Shown piece by piece: positions 11,299 through 22,334 of a stretch of 64,000 nucleotides of DNA (position 1 is its first letter; every line of letters begins with the position of its first letter). The stretch comes from Henckelia pumila (taxonomy: Eukaryota; Streptophyta; Magnoliopsida; Lamiales; Gesneriaceae), in the NCBI RefSeq assembly GCF_033568475.1, contig NC_133121.1, forward strand, positions 57,077,905-57,141,904, in the 5' to 3' direction. The notes beneath the pieces were generated by a model that saw only the letters and a list, made by a program, of their open reading frames with translations, was not told the DNA's origin and did no database searches. The position numbers and the translations under genes were made by a program.

Positions 11299-13061
11299 AG
11301 CAATTGGGCTTTGGAAGCAATTGGGCTCATATATTTAAGGAGTTAGAGGCCTGATACAATTATAACTAGAAATTATCTATAAATATATGTGAAATGTTCG
11401 AAAATTACATGTAATTCATTATTAGAATTTTCGAAAAACACTACAAAATATTTCAAGAGGATTTTCGAAATCTTCTGTCCCTTTCGGAGAAAATTCGGCT
11501 TGTGATCTAATCAAAAACAATTTTCGATCGGATCAAACACTAGAATTTCAAAAATTCAAAATTTTTTCAAAAATTAAAATTTTAATTTTCCGGACTGCCC
11601 GGGACAAGGCTTGGCTTGTTGGGCTTAAGTTATGGATTGTGGGCTTTAAGGAGTTAGAGTCTTGATACAATTATAACTAGAAATTATCTATAAATATATG
11701 TGCAGTGTTCGAAAATTACATGCAATTCATTATTAGAATTTTCGAAAAACACTACAAAATATTTCAAGAGGATTTTCGAAATCTTCTGTCCCTTTCGGAG
11801 AAAATTCGGCTTGTGATTTTTATGAAAAATTACAATCTGAATTAACAGATCATATCTGTTTATTCTCTACGCAAACTTCTGATTGACTGCCGTCCGCAAA
11901 TAAGGATAAGGATCGCTCGAGATTGAGATTAGCATTTGCGATGCCGGGTACCACGTTTCATTGGTATGGAACATAGAGATGTTCAAAGCAAGCAAATGGA
12001 TATTCATATGATGAATGATCGAACTACCCTATTCGGACTTTCCAAGTGGTTATCACTTATCGAGTGGATAAAGTCCGCGGTTTTGGTTGTACACCATTAG
12101 TCCTTATTACTTGAAACATCATTGAGACTCTATATGCTAGTACTGTACTTTGACTCGTTTACCGACTCTATTGGGGTCATCAGGTGTCGGGATTGGGTAC
12201 AGTTACAACATATATAGGAGTCGATGCTTTGTTGTCAAGGATTCACCACATACTTGCGAGTGTGGATATCCTATGCGATCTGAGGAGATATTAGTGTGAC
12301 GAATCTCTGGCCAGAGTACATGATGTGTTTTAGGTTAATGGGTTATCCTAGTAACACATGCGATGTCACTATTTGATCTCCAAGATGTTATGCATAGTTA
12401 TCGAATCTCGAATGACTCTCGATGCACCAATGGTTGTTGATTCGATCGGGATATATGGATGAAGGGACCGTACTGTACGCTAACCAAAATCTACTGGTTC
12501 TTGCAGGCACTATCAGTAATACCTAGGGAATCATGGGGCGATGTTGCTAGGCGCTCTTACCATGATTCGATGGGTAAGTCGGAAATTGTTGTTCCGAATC
12601 ACAAGGAGTTGTGAGCCCACGGCTAGCTGTATTCCTGAACCATTGAGGGTTACACAAGTAATGGATTACTAAAACCCCGTAGAGATAGTTAAATTTAAAG
12701 AGTTAAATTTAATGAAAGAGAAGTTGGACTTCTTAACTAAAGGGAGTGGGATTTCCTAAAATGACATAGGGATGAGAATTTTTGGAAATCACTGAATTCG
12801 GATTCAGAAAAATTATCTTGACTCTAAAAGATGCAGAAATGGTTTCTGTGCACATTGGTGAAATCAGTTTATCAATCGGAGTCACGATGAATTTTATATT
12901 AATTTCTATAACAACAATAGTATATCATAATATAACAATATGAAGAAAGATAAATTCAATGTCATTATAAAAGTGTAAATTATATTAAACAAAAGATTGT
13001 TTTACATAGAGTCATAAAAAACCTTAGCCACAAGTTGGCTAACCGGGCACCCACTCTTTCA
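11299..13061. repeat. Palindrome spacer: rearranged copia LTR and leader pieces
   Basis: No gene is visible. The pieces match copia F/G sequence in the wrong order. A near-identical 170-bp block occurs twice (11337-11506 and 11649-11818), separated by leader-like DNA containing a GACTGCCCGGGAC motif. Bases 11820-12904 match the LTR of copia F in plus orientation. Bases 12905-13061 match the first 160 or so bases of the copia LTR in minus orientation, ending CCCACTCTTTCA. The orientation switch is at about 12905. Confidence 0.75.
11337..11818 (+). repeat. Direct repeat pair of 170 bp (11337-11506, 11649-11818)
   Basis: Both copies begin AAGGAGTTAGAG and end AAATTCGGCTTGTGAT, with only a few differences. 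The DNA between them (11507-11648) resembles copia leader sequence on the opposite strand. The block corresponds to the 3' part of the copia G-type LTR (compare the reverse complement of 37390-37560). Confidence 0.8.
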
Positions 13062-13605
13062 TGTTTACAGTTTAAGTTTCAAAGTATATTATGTATAGTA
13101 GTTTGAGTATTGCTTGGTGTATTTTAAAACTCTTGTTATATCACTGTTTATACTTTTTGAGTCTTTAGACTCACTATGCTTGTTTGTTTGTCAGGTGAGG
13201 AGCAATTTGTTGAGACCGAGGGGCAGGCTCCTCGAGGTTGAGGTCGCCGGTGGTGCGAGGCCCTAAGACCGTAGCTGCTATGTTTCCGCTTTAGTTTATG
13301 ATTGTAATAAAGAGTTTAAACTTATGTACTTTTGGTAATAGCCAGGATGTATTTTCCCTGTGCTTAAATTTCCATGTCTTGAAACTGTTATCGCTATCTT
13401 TTTCGCAACCGTGTGGGGTTGCTTTTACTTTCGAAGTTATGATTATCGCAGTGGTTATCTTTTTCCGCATTTATTGTTTTTATTAGAATTGTTGTCTGTG
13501 ACAGAGAGGTTTTGCTTACTTACAAACAAGTAATGGCAAAAAATTTTTAAAAAAATCCGCATTTTCTTTTATTATTTATTTAAGTTTAGAGGTTAGGGTC
13601 GTTTA
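13062..13605 (+). repeat. 5' LTR of gypsy B, right copy (5'-truncated)
   Basis: The end GGTTAGGGTCGTTTA directly before the primer site identifies this as the end of an LTR; compared with the left copy (GTCGTTTCA) one C is missing. The start is lost at the junction with copia DNA at 13061/13062. It contains a GC-rich stretch (13240-13280). The ORF at 13298-13486 is not convincing. Confidence 0.75.
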
Positions 13606-13607
13606 AG

Positions 13608-13624
13608 TTGGTATCAGAGCACGG
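13608..13624 (+). other. Primer binding site of gypsy B (right copy)
   Basis: TTGGTATCAGAGCACGG follows the 5' LTR end after two bases. TGGTATCAGAGC is complementary to the 3' end of plant initiator Met-tRNA, the usual primer of this family. The palindrome homology ends inside this site. Confidence 0.85.
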
Positions 13625-13829
13625 TCTTGGTTTGGGCTGAGCCTACTGCCGGTTGCCGAAACTCAAGGGATCTCGCCTCAAAGTCTGTAAGATTTATGTT
13701 TTGCTTATTGCTATTGGTTCAGATTAGTAGCATTAGTTTCTTAAATTATTTAAGCATGTTTTAAGTTTAAATAAAATCTTTTTCTTAAGGCATGAAATTT
13801 GAATTTTTGAAATTTGAACTTGCGCTCAG

Positions 13830-14780
13830 ATGACACCTCAACGTGATCCCCAAGAACCTCCTCCACCCCCTCCACCAGTTTATGTTAGGGCTCAGGTGCT
13901 AGCTGGCCTGGCTCGTATCTTAGAGTAGCATGCCGAGGCCCGGAGGGCTAAACCTGGTGCGGTCTATGAACAGTTCAGGAAGATGGATCCTAAGGATTTC
14001 TCTGGTACTACGGATCCGATGGTAGCGGAGGGCTGGATTCGCTCACTAGAGGCGATTTTTTGCTACATGAATTTGGGAGATACGGACCGAGTTCGCTGTA
14101 TGACCTTACTTCTTATGGATGACACCGCCTTATGGTTTGAGGGTGTGTAGAAGACTGTTGACATTACCACACTAACTTGGGAAGCATTCAAGACTCTCTT
14201 CTATGAGAATTACTATACAGCTGAGGTGAGGGCGCAGTTGAAGAAAGAGTTCATGAGTCTCCGGCAGAGAGATCTATCTGTATCCGAGTTTGTTCGGAAA
14301 TTTGAGAGGGGCTGCCACTTCGTGCCGTTGATAGGGAATGACGAGGCGGAGAAGTTGCAGCACTTTGTTGCGTGTCTGAGGCCAACTATTCCTAGGGATG
14401 TGATGATGGCTGAGCCAGTGGATTATGCAGCTGCTGTCAACAAGGCTATGAGGTCCGAGCAGTCTTTGAAGGACATCACTGCCAAGGCTCATGGCAAGAG
14501 GGCCTTTACTCATCAGGGTCACCCGCAGCAGCATGGCAAGAAGCCATATCAGGGACAGCAGAGGCCCCAGGGGCACCATCAGGCCCAGAGTCCTGCTCCT
14601 CCCAGGGCTGAGGATAAGCCTATTTTCCAGACATGCCGCCATCCGCATTTTGGTAAGTGCTTGATGAATGCAGTAGTGTGTTTCAAATGCAAGAAGCCGG
14701 GCCATATGGCCAAGTATTGCCCGGATTTGTAGAGGCCCATGCAGGGTCGAGTGTTCGTGATGCAAGTCAAGGAGGCCGAC
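13830..14780 (+). pseudogene. Gypsy B (right) gag with CCHC zinc knuckle
   Basis: Starts at ATG 13830 with a Pro-rich segment, then the retrotrans-gag domain (FSGTTDPMVAEGWIRSLEAI; FVRKFERGCHFVPLIG), a His/Gln-rich tail, and an intact zinc knuckle CFKCKKPGHMAKYC near 14690. In-frame TAG codons at about 13926, 14148 and 14730 disable it. The stops are shared with the left copy, whereas the intact knuckle is particular to this copy. Confidence 0.9.
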
Positions 14781-14984
14781 CCAGACACCACACTCATCAC
14801 AGGTAACATCTTAAGTTTTCTTGGGTTAGAGCAGTTGATCAATTTACTGATACACGTGGTTTTAAGTTTTCTTGTTTGGGGTCAATAATTTTGTAGCATG
14901 TTGCATGTTTGAGGAATTTGACTGTATTAGCATGTGTAGTATCTTGTTTGGGATTTGATGACTTAGAAGGAGACTAAGTAGAAC

Positions 14985-15407
14985 TTGTATTATTTAACTT
15001 CAATCTTTTCTGTGGATGTATTAACCGTTAATGCAGGTAGGATTGTAGTAGCTGGTGTAGCCACTAGAGCCTTGTTAGACGCGGGAGCTACACATTATTT
15101 TATTTCGGAGGCATTCACCCGTAAGTGGAATATTGAGTATGAGGAGTTGTTGGGTGGTTTCACAGTGACCATCCCATCAGGGGAAGAACTGTCCACGAGG
15201 AATATAGTGAAGAATCTTGAGATTTTGCTGCAAGGGCAATCAATGAGTGCCAATCTAATAGTGTTGCCCATGCCTGAGTTTGACTTGATACTTGGGATGG
15301 ATTGGATGACGAAGAATGCTGTGGTGATTGATTTTCAGCAGCGATCAGTGCTGGTCAGAACGGAGGGAGAGGAACCATTCTGGTTCGAGGCTACTAGGAG
15401 TTCGTAG
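14985..15407 (+). pseudogene. Gypsy B (right) aspartic protease
   Basis: The 140-codon frame contains ALLDAGATHYFIS and FDLILGMDWM, the two conserved retropepsin boxes, with alanine in place of Thr/Ser in the D-T/S-G triad. It ends at a TAG before the RT linker. It differs from the left copy by few residues. Confidence 0.85.
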
Positions 15408-18400
15408 AGGACTCAGATCATATCTCTCATGCAATCTAAGAAGTTGGTGCATGATGTATGTGAGGCATTCTTAGCAAGTGTGTCTCTGACAGAGTTGCCA
15501 GCACGTCCGGATATTTCAGCTGTGGACGTGGTCAGGGATTTTTAGGATGTGTTTCCGGATGAGGTTGTAGGTATTCCACTAGATAGATAATTCGAGTTCT
15601 CTATCGACTTGATACCGGGTACTGTGCCAATCTCAAAGGCACCGTACAGACTAGCTCCCACAGAAATGAAGGAACTGAAGGAGAAGATTCAAGAGTTGCT
15701 TGATAAGAGATTCAGACGCCCTAGTTTCTCTCCATGGGGCGCGCCAGTACTCTTTGTGAAAAAGAAGGACAGAAGCCTAAGGTTGTGCATTGATTATCGA
15801 GGGATGAATTGAGTGATGGTAAAGAACAAGTACCCGCTTCCTAGAATTAAGGACCTCTTTGATCAGTTACAAGGAGCTTCTGTGTTTTCGAAGATTGATC
15901 TTCGTTCGCGATATCACCAGTTGAAGGTGAAGGAGTCTGATGTGTTCAAGACAGTGTTTAGGACTCGTTATGGCCACTACGAGTTCCTCGTGATGCCGTT
16001 CGGGATGACGAACGTGCCCGCGGTCTTCATGGATGTTATGAACCGCGTGTTCCAGCCGTACTTGGATCAGTTTGTCATTGTATTTATTGACGATATCCTC
16101 ATTTACTCGAAGGATAGAGAAGATCATACCCAGCATTTGAAGACTATCCTAGGAGTACTCCAAGGGAGGAAGTTGTATGCTAAGTTCGAAAAGTGTGAAT
16201 TTTGGTAAGAGAGAGTACCATTCTTGGACCATATTATTTCCAAGAGTGGAGTGGAAGTGGATCCTTCTAAGGTGCAAGCAGTGAAGGAGTGGTCTGTTCC
16301 AAGAAACGCATCGGAGATTCGTAGTTTTCTCGGCTTGGCCGGTTACTACCGGAAGTTTATCAAGGGCTTTTCATCAATTGCGGTACCCTTGACAGCGATG
16401 ACCAAGAAGAATGCAAAGTTTATTTGGAAGCCAGAGTGTCAAGAGAGCTTTGATGTGTTGAAGGAAGCTCTCACGACAACACCAGTGTTAGCTATGCCAT
16501 CTGGAGAGGGAGATTTTACGATTTACACTGATGCTTCCAAGTTGGGACTTGGGGCAGCACTTATGCAGCGAGATAGGGTTATCGGTTATGCTTCTAGGCA
16601 TTTGAAGGAGCATGACAAGAACTACCCTACTCATGATTTGGAGTTAGCAGCGGTGGTGTTCGCTCTCAAGATTTGGAGGCACTATATCTACGGAGAAAAG
16701 TGTAAGATATTTACCGACCATAAAAGCCTCAAATAATTCTTCACCCAGAAGGAGTTGAATATGAGACAGCGGAGATGGCTAGAGTTGGTGAAAGACTATG
16801 ACTGCGATATTAGCTACCACCTGGGTAAAGCTAATGTAGTCACAGATGAATTGAATAGAAAGTCAGCAGTGATTGCCTCTATGACGGTGTCTAGACCTCT
16901 GCAGGATGAGATTCAGAGATTCGGACTTGAGCTCTATGCCAAGGGTAGAGCTCCTAGATTGTCAGCTTTGTTAGTGCAGACTTTGCTGTTTGACCGTATC
17001 AGAGTTGCTCAAGCAGTTGATGAGCAGTTGGGTAAGTGGAGACAGAGAGCAAAGGAGAAAGACAGTGGTTTGTATTCTATAGTTGATGGGATTGTGAAGT
17101 TTAGAGGTCGTTTTTGGATTCCCGCAGGTGATTCTCTGCGATATACCATCATGGGAGAGGCACATACATCGCCGTACTCTATCCACTCAGGGAGTACAAA
17201 GATTTATAGGGACCTTCAGCAGTTGTACTGGGTGCAGACATGAAGCGTGATATCGCTCGTTTTGTGTCAGAGTGCTTGACATTTCAGCAAGTCAAGGCAG
17301 AACATCGGTGACCTGCAGGGTTGCTTAAGCCACTCCCTATTCCAGAGTGGAAATGGGAGAATATTACCATGGATTTTGTTGTTGGCTTGCCGAGTACAGT
17401 GAGAGGTTCGGATGCTATTTGGGTTATTGTAGACAGTCTAACTAAGTCGGCGCACCTCTTACCTGTGAGGAAGACCTTCACTATGACTCAGTATGCGGAG
17501 TTGTATATTCGGGATATAGTCAGACTACATGGTATCCCTGTTTCCATTGTGTCTGATAGAGATCCGATGTTTACTTCGTCTTTTTGGAAGAGTCTTCATT
17601 CCGCTTTGGGTACGAAGCTTCTGTTTAGTACAACCTTTCACCCGCAGACGCATGGCCAGTTTGAGAGGGTGATTCAGATTTTGGAAGACCTTTTGAGGGT
17701 TTGCGCTATTGATTTTCAGGGTAGTTGGGAGTCGAGGCTACCACTATTGGAGTTCGCATACAACAACAGTTTTCAGGCCACCATTGGTATGGCGCCTTAT
17801 GAGACACTCTATGGGAGACCTTGTAGTTCACCGGTATTATGTACCGAGATCGGTGAGAGGTCAGAGTTTGGACCCGAGATTGTTCAGCAGGCTGCTGAAG
17901 TTGTAGCCAGGATCCGTGATAGGATGAGGACTGTGTAGAGCAGGCAGAAGAGTTATGCCAATCATAGGAGGAGAGACTTGGAGTTCTGAGTGGGTGATCA
18001 TGTCTTCATCCGGGTCGCTCCTTTGAAAGGCGTGATGAGGTTCGGAAAGAAGGGGAAATTGGCTCCGAGGTTCGTTGGACATTTTGAGATTCTTGATAGA
18101 GTGGGGACGTTAGCCTATAGGGTGGCCTTGCCGCCTAATCTAGATGGAGTACACAACGTCTTCCACGTATCCATGTTTAGGAAGTACATCTCAAATCCTT
18201 CTCATGTGCTTAACCTAGAGCCTCTTCAGTTATCCCCTCATATGACTTATGAAGAGAGACCTGACCGGATTATGGAAAAGCAGGAGAGGAGACTCCGTAA
18301 CAAGACTATTCCAATGGTCAAGGTTAAGTGGTTGAATCATTCAGATGAAGAGGCCACTTGGGAGACAGAATAAAATATTAGGACTCGCTATCCAGAGCTA

Positions 18401-18415
18401 TTTGGTAAGTTCTAA
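15408..18415 (+). pseudogene. Gypsy B (right) pol: RT, RNase H, integrase, chromodomain
   Basis: In order: the linker and RT from about 15470 ([31 protein letters not shown] near 16090), RNase H ([13 protein letters not shown] near 16530), the integrase zinc region (FVSECLTFQQVKAEH, where the CxxC cysteine is Phe), the DDE core (SDRDPMFTS) and the C-terminal chromodomain ([16 protein letters not shown]). Breaks include stops at about 15543, 15588, 15810, 16206, 16734, 17936 and 18371, plus a frameshift near 17240. In RT the conserved RSGYHQL is RSRYHQL. The protein would copy and integrate the element. Confidence 0.9.
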
Positions 18416-18437
18416 TTTCGAGGACGAAATTCCTTAT

Positions 18438-18896
18438 TAGGGAGGGAGGAATTGTAGCACCTAAGATTTCATAATTTAAATTCCATGCCTAAAATTCTTT
18501 TTTAATAATAATTATGATTTTTATTGCTTGGAATTAATTGCTTACATTTCCTTTAAAGTTTAAGTGCTCAAATATTTTAAGTTCTTTATTATTGAAATTT
18601 TTGAGACAGTGGCTTTCGGTTCAGGTATATGGCGATGGTGGATTTTGGCGGTAAATTCCAAGAATTTACATTTTAAAAGTTTAGTAGGGAGGTAGGAGGA
18701 AAATTTAGAAGGGAATTTAAAAGTTAGAAATTTCCGGGTATCAAAAATCATTTTCCTTAGTATTGCAATATTGGGCTTATTCTTTGACTTTTTTGAAAAT
18801 TAGAATTTTCATAAACGCGGATTAGTAAAACCCAATTTAATATTTTTGATTAGGAGTTTTTAAACTTAAAAATTTTATTAGTGTAAGTTAGTAGGT
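18438..18896 (+). repeat. PPT and truncated 3' LTR of gypsy B, right copy
   Basis: The PPT GGGAGGGAGGAAT (18440-18452) is followed by the LTR start TGTAGCACCTAAG at 18453. The LTR matches the left copy up to GTTAGTAGGT at about 18896. There it jumps to gypsy D sequence after a five-base filler (18897-18901), marking a deletion of about 0.8 kb compared with the left arm. Confidence 0.82.
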
Positions 18897-18901
18897 TTCC
18901 T

Positions 18902-19381
18902 CCTTATCGAACAAATCCTGCAGTTGCTGCTGCAACTCCCTCATCTCTGCTGGTGCTAGATGATAAGGTGCAAAAGAAATCGGCACCGTCCCGGGCACAA
19001 TCTCGATCCTGAACTAGACTTCTCGAACAGGAGGAAACCTTGGAATCTCATCCAAAAAGACATCTGGGTACTCGCAAACTTCTGGTAACTCCTCAACAGA
19101 CCTACTACATGTGGAAATATCAATCGCATAGATAAGGTAGCCTTCCTCACCCGCCTCTAAAGCATGACAAGCCTTCAGAGCTGATACCAAAGGAAGAAGG
19201 GGCCGCGCTCCCTCACCATAGAAAAATCAACTGTCGCCCTCAATCGGACGAAACTAATTAACCTTTTGATAACAATCCACAGTAGCTCGATAAGAAGTCA
19301 ACACGTCGATACCCAAAATACAGTCAAAATTCTCTTTCGCTAGAATCAAAAGATTCGCTGATAACTCACAGCCCTCAAATT
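18902..19381 (-). pseudogene. Gypsy D pol fragment, right copy
   Basis: On the minus strand this encodes the protease C-terminal half, the pre-RT linker and the first RT residues ([11 protein letters not shown]). It ends at a deletion. It carries the same stop codons as 4734-5569. Its upstream half (gag and protease start) is found beyond the C element, at 61978-62888. Confidence 0.82.
19377..19381. other. Target site duplication of gypsy C (left half)
   Basis: AAATT, matched by AAATT at 61978-61982 directly after the 3' LTR. One extra C separates the left copy from the LTR start TGTAATG. Confidence 0.65.
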
Positions 19382-19382
19382 C

Positions 19383-19698
19383 TGTAATGCCCCAAAATTA
19401 TCTTAATAAACTTTATTTGAGATAATCAGAGATTTTAGAAGTCGAGGGCCGATTTGATTATGATCAGGGACTAGAATGCAATTTTTGGAATTTTCAGGGA
19501 CTAAAACGCAATAAATGGATTTATTAGATATTTAAGCTTGTATTTGACTCATTCTTCACTTCTTCCCCTTCCTCCATCTCTCCTCCCACCATGGAAATCG
19601 CCCCTTTCATTTTCCAAGCTTTGGGATTTCCATTTTTTATCGATCCATCCGATAGAATTGATTTCTGACTGGATATCTACGATCACAACGACGAGTGC
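19383..19698 (+). repeat. 5' LTR of gypsy C, first 316 bp
   Basis: Begins TGTAATGCCCCAAAATT and matches 59821-60136. It is interrupted at GACGAGTGC by gypsy A; AGTGC (19694-19698) is the target half. The uninterrupted site GAGTGCTCCG can be seen in the 3' LTR near 60133. Confidence 0.88.
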
Positions 19699-22284
19699 TG
19701 AAACGAATACTACTAATAAATGCGGAAATACTTTTTTTTTTATACTAAAAATAATACTATACATATACACCCATACATATATGTATAAACATAAAAGAAA
19801 TAATATTACTACATAAAAATAGCATAAATACTCGCTGAAAATATCATTATGCATGAAATAAAAATACTAAGTTTGATAATGAAAAATTCCTAAAAAAAGA
19901 AGGAAATGAACTTGTTTAAAAAAAACTCAACATAATAAAAATAATTGTTTCTTAAACATCAACTAAAATCTGCGACGGTCACGGGGTCCACTACCAGCTC
20001 GCTCATACGTCCTCGCCACCGGTAGGGTCCTTATTATAATCATCTGACTCACCTGCACCATATAAGCGTAGTGAGCCTAGGGGCTCAACATGTCTAACCC
20101 TTTATAGCAAGGTTAAAAATAATGCAACACATAATCATACTAATACATATATGTGTACATGTATGCATGAATAAAATATTTCATCATCTTGCCATAAACA
20201 TCACTGATCTTATTCTTGAACATAAGCATACATAATATAGTTGAGCACGACATTTTGAAACATAATATGGTCCTATCTGTAAGTGTGACTAAATCTGTGC
20301 CGACTGATCAGTCTCCTGAACCAACGTACGTGGCGGTGATAAATCACCTCTGTGCTGGTAGTAAACTACCTCTTAACAGAAATAGTGGATAACCACCTCT
20401 GTGCAGTCACACTACTTCAATTCCCATCATAAAAATATTTTTCTCAACACTTGATCATAATCATAACATGTAAATTTTTCATGAATGCATGCACTGAAAA
20501 TATGTCCGTAATATATATTTAATTTATTTTCATAATAAATATACTTATATTTAAAATATAAACTTCATGCATAAAATAATTAAATATATATTCCGGACTT
20601 AGTTATTTTTCATTGGTTGGTCTAGACTGCTGATCACTCACTTTAAGCCCATTAAACTTAAATAAAAGCCCAATAATCATATCTTAGCCCAAATAACTTA
20701 ATTAACTTAACTGGGCCTAAATAAATTATTTAAGCCCTTTAACTTAATTAAATCCAATAAAACTCTAGACTGGACAAAAAATCCAATGACTGGCCCAAAA
20801 ATTCCCATGGGCTCTCAAGCCCATAAAAATCATTGTACTAACTTAAATAAATTATTTAAGGCCTAAATAAAATTATTTAGAGGCCCAAATAATTTTTTAA
20901 CTAATTTTAAAGCCCAAAAATCAATTAAAACATTAATTACTTAAAAATTAAAATATCCAAGCCCGGCCCTCCTAACCCAGACCCGGACCCAACTGACCTG
21001 ACCCACTACACTACTGACCCGACCCAGGCCCCAACCCGACCCGAGAAACAACCAAAACCCATAACCCGATTCCCCCTTTCTTGCCCTCGGCTCGGCCGTG
21101 AGCAGCAGGCCTTATTGGCCTGCTGCCGGACAGCTCCGGCCGCCCTTGGCCGGAGCGCCACCGCCCAGACGTAGCCCATGTCTAGGCGGTCCTAGCCTAG
21201 CCCCTGAACCCAAGCCATGCAACCCAGGAAGGAGAGACCTAGCCCCTTCCAAGCAATCCTAACCTGCGCCGATCTGCACACCTAACCACAAAACCCGATC
21301 GGCCTAGTAATTCTCAGACCCAAGCCCTGCCATGGTTCGACTCTAGGAATCCTATCAGACCCACGAACCATCAGCCACAGTCCTGGACCGATCCATGTAA
21401 AAAAAACGTGAATATGCATCAAGAAATTTGAAGGAAACGAGGGACATGCATGGTGTATCATCAACTTTTGCATCCATTCACATGTAATCCGAATCAATCA
21501 TAAAAAAAACAGTAACAAACTTGTAATAGCTCATATGGTGTCCAAGGGAAGGAGTTAAACATGCCTTTATAATTGTTTGAAATAGGTTGATGCGTATAAG
21601 GGCTCCGGGACGACGAACGGACCAAAATCCACCAAACTTGAGCTTGATCGGCTATGGGGTTGATGTTTTCTGTCAAAAACGATGGTGGAGGCTGATGAAG
21701 AAGGGTGGGAGGCGGCTAGGAAAGTTTTTGATCGGTTGAAGGAATTAGTTTTAGGTTTAAATTTTTGAGTAGATAATAGTTTAAATAAATAATAATAATC
21801 AACATAAAGATAATATACCAACAAAACTTTATTTAAAACTCCTAATAATAATAATAATCTGATACTAAAACTCAAATCCCAAAATATTAAAATAGGGAAT
21901 TTTTAAATATTAATAAAAGTCATTAAAATGACTTATTTTGGCTAAAAATCAACTCTTAATATAAATATATAACTAAATACTAAAATTTTCTTGAAAAAAT
22001 ACCTAAAAATATTATTTTAAGGCTCATAAAATTCATAAAATATTTTTGGCTAAGAATTTTGGTATCTCATCCGTCCACGGTCCCGTCTACGCGATCAAAA
22101 CAATTAATTCCTTAAAAATCTAAAAATATCATAATTGCAGGTTAAATGCTAAAATAAATTTAAATCATGCATATATTTCACATAATATCACATAAATACA
22201 TTTAACCCCAAATATAAAATTTAAATAATTATTTTCCTTAATTATGCATGCAAATTTACGTATTAAAAATTTTCGGGTGTTACA
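19699..22284 (-). repeat. 3' LTR of gypsy A, right copy
   Basis: Read on the minus strand it starts TGTAACACCCG at 22284 and ends CGTTTCA at 19699, 2586 bp with intact TG...CA ends. The PPT lies at about 22290-22306 (a G-run on the minus strand). It mirrors 1830-4417. The hairpin GCAGCAGGCC/GGCCTGCTGC recurs near 21100-21127, and the 102-aa LTR ORF recurs at 21567-21875. Confidence 0.9.
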
Positions 22285-22334
22285 ATTCTCCCCCCCCCCC
22301 CTCCTTAAATTGAATTTCGTCCTCGAAATTGAAG

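Larger units (their letters stand above)
13062..18896 (+). mobile_element. Gypsy B, right copy (chromovirus), both LTRs truncated
   Basis: The order on the plus strand is truncated 5' LTR, primer site, gag, protease, RT, RNase H, integrase, chromodomain, PPT and truncated 3' LTR. The 5' LTR lacks its start and the 3' LTR lacks its second half, so neither target duplication can be read. Confidence 0.85.

Noticed and set aside
19538-19854. ORFs of 92 and 101 aa across the LTR C/LTR A junction
   Set aside because: They bridge two inserted repeats and cannot be an ancestral gene.
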